Positions 5,290 to 9,566 of a stretch of DNA of 9,566 nucleotides are shown in pieces. The DNA is taken from the NCBI GenBank assembly GCA_903872005.1, contig CAIQJD010000274.1, forward strand, positions 1 to 9,566, written 5' to 3'. Source of the stretch: an uncultured bacterium (GTDB lineage Bacteria; Chloroflexota; Anaerolineae; JACIWP01). Position 1 is the first letter of the stretch; every line of letters begins with the position of its first letter. Made by a program: the position numbers and the translations under genes. Below the pieces are notes generated by a model. That model had not been told where the DNA came from and did no database searches. It worked only from the letters and a program-made list of their open reading frames with translations.

Positions 5290-7614
5290 CTATTCGTTCG
5301 CGCCGCGGCGCTGAATCCCTTCCAGATAGCCCACCGCGCCCCGCGAAAGCTCGGCCGCATTCCCCTCGTCCGTATCTACATGCATCTCCAGGGCGAACTC
5401 CGGGTTCACACGCACCATAACGTCGCCGAAGATCAGCTCGCGGCCGCCCTCGACCCGCACCATCACCACGTCCTTGTCCTGCAATCCGAAGAGGAGCGCA
5501 TCCTCTGGCGTCATGTGGATATGGCGGTGCGCGATGATGACGCCCTTGTCCAGCTTCACTTCGCCGGCCGTCCCCTTCAACACCAGGCCCGGCGAGCCGG
5601 CCAAGTCGCCCGACATCCGCACCGGCGCGCTGATGCCCAGTTGGAACTCCTCGGTGCGCGAAATCTCCACCTGGCTCTCCTTGCGGGTGGGCCCCAGGAC
5701 GCGCACGCTGGAGATCTCACGGCGCGGCCCCACCAGGGCGACGGCCTCGTCGCAGGCATACTGCCCCGGCTGCGAAAGGTCCGAGCGCGGCGTCAGCCGG
5801 TGGCCTGGGCCGAAGAGCGTCTCCACATCGCGCTGCGAGAGATGGACATGGTGCGCCGAGACGGCAATCGGGATCGGCCGGCGCTGCTGCTTCATCATCT
5901 GCGTGATGTCGCGGTAGCCCAGGACGCGGATCGTCTCGCGGGCGATCATGCGCGCCGGATTGCTGTGCGCCACCAGGACGCGCACCTTCGAGTCGGGGTG
6001 CGAGATATCCACGACGTGCGCGCCATCCACGCTCGACTGGCGGTTCCGCACCTCGTCAATCAAGATGCCCATGTGCCACAGGCCCTGGCAGGCGAGGGCG
6101 CGGATGCCGGCGCTGTTCTCGCCGATGCCGCCGCTGAAAACCAACGCGTCCAGGCCGCCCAGGGCGGCGAAATACGCGCCGATGGCCTTCCGCACCCGAT
6201 AGGCGAAGGCTTGCGCCGCCAACATGGCGCGGGCATCGCCGGCATTGGCCGCCGCCGCCACTTCGCGCATATCGCCCGACGTGCCCGAAAGCGCCTTCAA
6301 GCCGCTCTCCGTGTTGAGCATCTGCTCAATCGCGTCGGCCGACATCTTCTTCTCGCGCATCAGGTAGGTCACGACGGCCGGATCAATATCGCCAGAGCGG
6401 GTCGTCATCAGCAACCCTTCCAGGGGCGTGAGGCCCATGGTGGTGTCAATGGAACGCCCGTGGTCAATGGCGCACGCCGAGGAGCCGGTGCCCAGGTGAC
6501 ACACGATCATTTGCAGCCGCGAGAAAGGCCGCTTGAGGAAAGCCGCCGCCTGCAAGCCGGCATACTGATGCGACATGCCATGGAAGCCATAGCGCCGAAT
6601 GCCATCGCGCTCGTAATACTCGTCGGGAATGGCATAGCGGAAGGCATAGGCCGGCATCGTCTGATGGAACGCCGTGTCAAAGACCGCCACATGGGGAATG
6701 TCCGGGAGCAGGCGCATGGCCGCTTCGATTCCCAGGACGTGCATCGGATTGTGCAGCGGGGCCAGGGGCGCCACCCGCCGAATATCCTCCAGCACCTGCG
6801 CGTCAATGATGACGGAGTTGCTGTACTTGTCGCCGCCATGCACCACGCGGTGGCCGACGGCAGTGATCTCCTTCAGGCTACTGATGGCCCCACACTCTGG
6901 ATCGCACAGCAATTCCAGGGCCTTCTCGATGATCTGGCCGTGATCCAGGCCGGCGATGGACACCGTCCGCTCGCCCTTCAGGCAGGTCTGGCGCAAGAAG
7001 CCGTCCGGCTGGCCGATGCCCTCGACCACGCCGGCCAGGTGCAACTGTTCGTGGGCCGTATCGAAGAAGTCATACTTCAATGAGCTGCGCCGCACGTTCA
7101 GGGTCAGCAGCCGTGTCGGCCGCGCCGAGATGAGCTTGAGGCCATACGGGTCTTCCGCATCCGACTGGGATTCGGCCAGCTTGGCCCGCTCGAACTGATC
7201 CTTCTCGATCAGCGCCGTGCGCCGCGCCAACGAGCGGGCGAAGCGCCGCATGGCCTGCGGGTCTTCGTTCAGCCACATCTCCACGACGTCAGCCGGGATC
7301 AACAGGAGCCGCGACGGCTGCGCCGCGATCAAATCCACCAGATTCGGCTCCTTGGTCATCAACGACACTTCGCCGTAGAAGTCGCCCCGCCTCAAGACCT
7401 CGAGGCAGCGCGGCTCGCCCAACATCGCCGGCGTGTAGACCTCCACCTGCCCTTCCAGCACAATCCCCAGGAACGTGGACGGCTGGCCGTAGGGCACGAT
7501 GACCTCATCTGGCCCGTAGGGCGCAAACTGCCCGTGTTTCTCAATGATACCCAGAATCTCCTGTGGCGCGTCGCGCAACACCTCGATTCTGCGTAGCTCG
7601 TCCGAAGACAACAT
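5290..7614 (-). CDS. Fusion of cyclic-nucleotide-binding-like domain, acetate/propionate kinase and PduL phosphotransacylase (774 aa)
   Basis: Three modules in one soluble chain. Residues 10-135 are a CRP-like cNMP-binding fold with GDFYGEVSLM (78-86); the phosphate-binding Arg expected shortly after is replaced (EPNLVDLIA), so the ligand may not be cAMP. Residues 165-567 are an acetate kinase: N173 with SSLKY (177-181), GHRVVHGG (254-261), VFDTAFHQTMP (311-321), RYGFHGMSH (341-349), HLGTGSS (373-379), TRSGDIDP (405-412) and FSGGIGENS (493-501). This converts acyl-phosphate plus ADP to acid plus ATP. Residues 580-755 are PduL: HHVHL (588-592), HRHIHM (696-701) and MHVDTDEGNA (744-753) carry the expected zinc ligands, and it exchanges CoA and phosphate on an acyl group. 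Together they would turn acyl-CoA into acid and ATP, with possible channelling. Departures from family: NVRRSS for NAGSSS, and HLGT for HLGN. No encapsulation peptide is evident. Start ATG 7614 has GAGGAGG six bases ahead. It is monocistronic, with a promoter at 7682-7711. Confidence 0.95.
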   Translation of the reverse strand: MLSSDELRRIEVLRDAPQEILGIIEKHGQFAPYGPDEVIVPYGQPSTFLGIVLEGQVEVYTPAMLGEPRCLEVLRRGDFYGEVSLMTKEPNLVDLIAAQPSRLLLIPADVVEMWLNEDPQAMRRFARSLARRTALIEKDQFERAKLAESQSDAEDPYGLKLISARPTRLLTLNVRRSSLKYDFFDTAHEQLHLAGVVEGIGQPDGFLRQTCLKGERTVSIAGLDHGQIIEKALELLCDPECGAISSLKEITAVGHRVVHGGDKYSNSVIIDAQVLEDIRRVAPLAPLHNPMHVLGIEAAMRLLPDIPHVAVFDTAFHQTMPAYAFRYAIPDEYYERDGIRRYGFHGMSHQYAGLQAAAFLKRPFSRLQMIVCHLGTGSSACAIDHGRSIDTTMGLTPLEGLLMTTRSGDIDPAVVTYLMREKKMSADAIEQMLNTESGLKALSGTSGDMREVAAAANAGDARAMLAAQAFAYRVRKAIGAYFAALGGLDALVFSGGIGENSAGIRALACQGLWHMGILIDEVRNRQSSVDGAHVVDISHPDSKVRVLVAHSNPARMIARETIRVLGYRDITQMMKQQRRPIPIAVSAHHVHLSQRDVETLFGPGHRLTPRSDLSQPGQYACDEAVALVGPRREISSVRVLGPTRKESQVEISRTEEFQLGISAPVRMSGDLAGSPGLVLKGTAGEVKLDKGVIIAHRHIHMTPEDALLFGLQDKDVVMVRVEGGRELIFGDVMVRVNPEFALEMHVDTDEGNAAELSRGAVGYLEGIQRRGANE

Positions 7615-7681
7615 CTCTCGCCTCCTCAGAATTCCAACGAAATCGCCGCCACAGCGACTTCGCGCGATATTTCACAGATGC

Positions 7682-7711
7682 ATTGTACCACAAAGGGGCG
7701 CGTGTGAGCAA
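7682..7711 (-). promoter_or_regulatory. Leftward promoter of the kinase-PduL fusion
   Basis: On the minus strand TTGCTC (7711-7706) and TACAAT (7687-7682) are 18 bases apart, giving a start near 7675 and a leader of about 60 bases. Between it and the opposite promoter lies a very GC-rich stretch, 7730-7762, with overlapping GGCGCGCC and GGCCGGCC palindromes. Confidence 0.45.
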
Positions 7712-7803
7712 AAATTGAGGCCGCCCTCAACCGGCGCGCCCGGCGGCCGGCCGGCGCGCGCCCCATTTGGGATATGCCGAAGAATTCTGCGATATTTTGG
7801 CTA

Positions 7804-7832
7804 TTGACACGCGCTCGATATTCTTTTATAAT
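7804..7832 (+). promoter_or_regulatory. Perfect-consensus rightward promoter of the FtsK-like operon
   Basis: TTGACA (7804-7809) and TATAAT (7827-7832) with the ideal 17-base spacer. This is an AT-rich island in GC-rich DNA. So strong a promoter for a translocase gene suggests that it is normally repressed; a palindrome lies over the predicted start site. Confidence 0.85.
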
Positions 7833-7843
7833 CTTAATATCAC

Positions 7844-7859
7844 TAGCACATGCGTGCTA
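7844..7859. promoter_or_regulatory. Perfect palindrome at the promoter start site, likely a repressor operator (LexA-like geometry)
   Basis: TAGCAC and GTGCTA are perfect inverted halves separated by four bases (ATGC). The site lies 12 bases downstream of the -10 box, over the expected transcription start. The GCAC-N4-GTGC layout has the same spacing as GAAC-N4-GTTC LexA boxes of Gram-positive bacteria. Which repressor binds is inference. Confidence 0.5.
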
Positions 7860-7912
7860 ATCAGCCTGGCGCCCGATCATGATGGACGTCCACGGCCACG
7901 GAGCGGAGCGCG

Positions 7913-8932
7913 ATGACAACGGCGAGTAGACGAGTCCTGGATATGCAGGCCGACCGCATCGAGATGGTGCTGGCGGCGCACAAGGTTGGGGCGCGGGTCG
8001 CCGGCGGGGCGGTGGCGCCGCGTTGCGTGACCTTCGATGTGACGGCCGGCTGGGAAACGCGCGTGCGGCAGCTCACCAACCTGGCCGAAGAGATCGCCCT
8101 GGCCCTCGGCGCGCCGGGCTGCCGCGTCTACCGGGACGGCGCGGCCATCAAGATCGAAGTGCCGCAGGGCGGCAGCGGGAGCAAACTCGGCCTGCTGGCG
8201 CTCTGTCGGGGCGCGCGCGGCGCGCCGGCCGTCAGCGCGGTGCTGGGCGCCGGCCGGGATGGCCGGACGCTCCTGGCGCGCCTCGCCAGCCCCGACGTGG
8301 TGCACGTCCTCATTGCCGGCACCACCGGCAGCGGCAAAACCGAGGCCCTGCGCGCCATCGTCGCCAGCCTGGCCGTGCTGAATCGCCAGAGCGCCGTGCA
8401 GATGCTGCTGGTGGACCCGAAGGGTCGTGGTCTCGGCGCCTTCGCCGGCCTCCCGCACCTGCTGCGGCCGCCGGTCAGCAGCGTGGCCGAAGCCGGCGAA
8501 TGCCTGCGCGCCCTGACGGCCGAAATGGAGCAGCGCGATGCGGCGGGCGCAGAATGGCCGCACATCGTCGTCGTGATAGACGAGCTGGCCGATCTGCTCA
8601 TGCAGGGCGGCGCGGAGATCGAGACGCCGCTGGCGCGGCTGGTGCAACGCGGGCGCGGCGCCGGCCTGCACGTCGTGGCGGCCACGCAAAAGCCGGCCGC
8701 CAGCGTCATCGGATCCCTCATCCGCAGCAATTTCCCGCTCCGCATCGTCGGGCGGGTTTGCTCCGCGCAGGACGCCCTCGTGGCCGCCGGCGTTGGGGGA
8801 AGCAACGCCGAAAAGCTGCTGGGGCGCGGCGACATGCTGGCAATCCTCGGCGGTCAAACGCAGCGCTTTCAGGGCGCATATATTGGTGAAGCGGAGATCC
8901 GCGATCTGGCGCGCGGTGTGGGGCGCGCCTGA
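7913..8932 (+). CDS. Short FtsK/SpoIIIE-family DNA translocase (motor domain only, 339 aa)
   Basis: A RecA-fold DNA-pumping ATPase of the FtsK/SpoIIIE family. Walker A is AGTTGSGKT at residues 135-143, Walker B is VVVIDELADL at 220-229, the RGRGAGLHVVAATQKP sensor region spans 246-261, and the family end pattern LLGRGDML followed by RFQGAYI lies at 302-309 and 318-324. Residues 37-110 match the small alpha domain that precedes the motor. Missing are the four N-terminal membrane helices of cell-division FtsK and the C-terminal winged-helix gamma domain that reads KOPS/SRS: the chain stops about ten residues after the motor. It is therefore a cytoplasmic motor, not the division FtsK, and must get location or polarity from a partner. 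Start ATG 7913 has GGAG at 7900-7903. An out-of-frame ATG pair at 7879 opens a 16-codon frame ending at 7929 that overlaps the start. It follows a perfect promoter with an operator. The next gene is a small membrane protein 148 bases downstream. Confidence 0.93.
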   Translation: MTTASRRVLDMQADRIEMVLAAHKVGARVAGGAVAPRCVTFDVTAGWETRVRQLTNLAEEIALALGAPGCRVYRDGAAIKIEVPQGGSGSKLGLLALCRGARGAPAVSAVLGAGRDGRTLLARLASPDVVHVLIAGTTGSGKTEALRAIVASLAVLNRQSAVQMLLVDPKGRGLGAFAGLPHLLRPPVSSVAEAGECLRALTAEMEQRDAAGAEWPHIVVVIDELADLLMQGGAEIETPLARLVQRGRGAGLHVVAATQKPAASVIGSLIRSNFPLRIVGRVCSAQDALVAAGVGGSNAEKLLGRGDMLAILGGQTQRFQGAYIGEAEIRDLARGVGRA

Positions 8933-9080
8933 GCGCGGACGAACGCGCGCCGGCGCCAGGAAGCCGCTGGGGAGCGACGCCGCGTGGCGCATGGCCCCAG
9001 GCCGCCGGCCTTCGTGTTCCTCCGCGTCCAGGCGCGCCATACAACAGAGTTCAGCGTATTCTCAGGGAGGCGGTATTCGT

Positions 9081-9464
9081 ATGAAGAAGATCGCGTTAGG
9101 TCTGGTGGGGGTTTTCATCGTTGCGCTGGCCGTAGCCATCGCCAAACAGCTCAGCTCGGAGGCGATGGCGGTGCTGGTTGGCATCGTGTGCGGCATCGGG
9201 GCCAGCATCCCGACCAGCCTCGTGATGCTCTACCTGCTCTCACGGCAGGATCAGATGGAAGAGCAGCGTCAGCAGCAACAGCAGGTGCGCCAGGCGACCG
9301 CGCAGCCGACGGTGATGATCGTCAGCCCGCCTGCCGGCATGGTCGCCGCGCCATACTATCAGCAGCCCCCGGCGCAGTACTATCCGCCCATGGGCAACAT
9401 GCCAATGAGCGCCGGCGGCCGACAGTACTACCTGCTCGGCTCGGATGACAACTCGGAATCGTAG
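9081..9464 (+). CDS. Small two-helix membrane protein with Gln-rich coiled and Pro/Tyr-rich tail (127 aa)
   Basis: No family recognised. Start ATG 9081 is set by AGGGAGG (9064-9070) ten bases upstream; the frame is open further up, to 8793, but that part overlaps the translocase gene and looks unnatural. Residues 4-20 and 29-53 are hydrophobic helices joined by a short KQLSSE turn, which suggests a hairpin in the membrane with both ends in the cytoplasm, or one uncleaved signal-anchor plus one helix. Residues 55-76 are charged and Gln-rich (MEEQRQQQQQVRQ) and likely coiled. Then comes a low-complexity tail rich in Pro, Tyr, Gln and Met (APYYQQPPAQYYPP) that ends in the acidic DDNSES. It follows the translocase by 148 bases and precedes the next gene by 11 bases. 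A membrane anchor or scaffold for a partner is possible, since the motor next door lacks its own membrane part; this is inference. Confidence 0.85.
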   Translation: MKKIALGLVGVFIVALAVAIAKQLSSEAMAVLVGIVCGIGASIPTSLVMLYLLSRQDQMEEQRQQQQQVRQATAQPTVMIVSPPAGMVAAPYYQQPPAQYYPPMGNMPMSAGGRQYYLLGSDDNSES

Positions 9465-9475
9465 GAGGGGCGCGG

Positions 9476-9566
9476 ATGGGCGCACGAACAGAGACCGTTG
9501 AGATGATTGAAAAGCGCTTTGGCTACTTCCCGCGCCTTTTCTGCTGGCGCGGCCGGCGCTTCGAGG
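9476..9566 (+). CDS. Start of a hypothetical protein, possibly DUF6504-like (3' end outside window)
   Basis: ATG 9476 is preceded by AGGAGG at 9463-9468, which overlaps the TAG stop of the upstream gene; translation is therefore probably coupled. Only about 30 residues are visible. They start with MGARTETVEMIEKRFGYFPR and continue with an FCWRGRRFE motif. A short basic W-R-G-R-R strand near the N-terminus recalls small DUF6504 proteins, which as I recall often sit beside error-prone polymerase genes (ImuB/DnaE2-type) in high-GC bacteria. That match is from memory and weak. The frame is open to the end of the window. Confidence 0.7.
   Translation, partial: MGARTETVEMIEKRFGYFPRLFCWRGRRFE

Noticed and set aside
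4993..7083. A 696-codon open frame on the + strand opposite the kinase-PduL gene
   Set aside because: It is a shadow of the minus-strand gene. Its product is a His/Arg/Asp-rich repetitive string without domains, while the minus strand carries three clear families with all key motifs.
8922..8951. Inverted repeat GGCGCGC/GCGCGCC across the stop of the FtsK-like gene, considered as a terminator
   Set aside because: There is no T run after it, and short GC palindromes are frequent by chance here. The 148-base gap 8933-9080 otherwise shows only the ribosome binding site of the next gene.
7877..9040. A 387-codon minus-strand frame opposite the FtsK-like gene
   Set aside because: High-GC shadow: rich in Ala, Arg and His with no recognisable motif, while the + strand has intact Walker motifs and a promoter.

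Overview
The window looks like chromosomal DNA of a high-GC bacterium, most likely a member of the Chloroflexota (Anaerolineae-like). This rests on the GC-rich, GGCCGGCC-dotted coding style, the types of protein encoded and the strong AGGAGG ribosome binding sites. It is a judgement from pattern, not from a database match. The host genes are very GC-rich (two sampled 60-base lines, 61-120 and 8641-8700, are each about 80% G+C). The block at 480-3335 is visibly poorer (line 2221-2280 is about 52%) and looks acquired.

Layout. (1) 3-407, + strand: C-terminal end of a large protein, probably the beta-sandwich tail of a membrane glycosyltransferase-like protein. (2) 480-3335, - strand: a tightly overlapping three-gene cassette resembling an unusual restriction-modification or defence system. 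It holds a SPPY-type DNA methyltransferase with an extra nuclease-like C-terminal domain, a 109-residue unknown protein, and a 331-residue protein with a D-x9-SCK motif suggestive of a nuclease. Its promoter is at 3482-3509. (3) 3649-4776, + strand: a uroporphyrinogen-decarboxylase-superfamily protein of the corrinoid/methyl-transfer type, not HemE. (4) 4778-5289: a 0.5 kb non-coding stretch with a strong promoter, a clear cobalamin riboswitch and an intrinsic terminator, then several more hairpins including a second strong terminator. No protein gene follows on the + strand, so the riboswitch appears to be an orphan. (5) 5290-7614, - strand: a three-domain fusion of a cyclic-nucleotide-binding-like domain, an acetate/propionate kinase and a PduL-type phosphotransacylase, so the two enzymes linking acyl-CoA and acyl-phosphate to ATP are in one chain with a sensor-like module. 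(6) 7615-7912: divergent promoter region; the rightward promoter matches the consensus perfectly and is overlapped by a LexA-shaped palindrome. (7) 7913-9566, + strand: a short soluble FtsK/SpoIIIE-type translocase, a small two-helix membrane protein with Gln-rich and Pro/Tyr-rich tails, and the start of a third gene cut by the window edge.

Two parts deserve most attention. The first is the B12 centre: the orphan cobalamin riboswitch points at the 3' end of the kinase-PduL fusion, and PduL enzymes belong to B12-dependent diol and ethanolamine metabolism in other bacteria. B12-controlled antisense or regulatory RNA is therefore a reasonable hypothesis. The second is the methyltransferase cassette, whose two accessory proteins I cannot assign to a named system.
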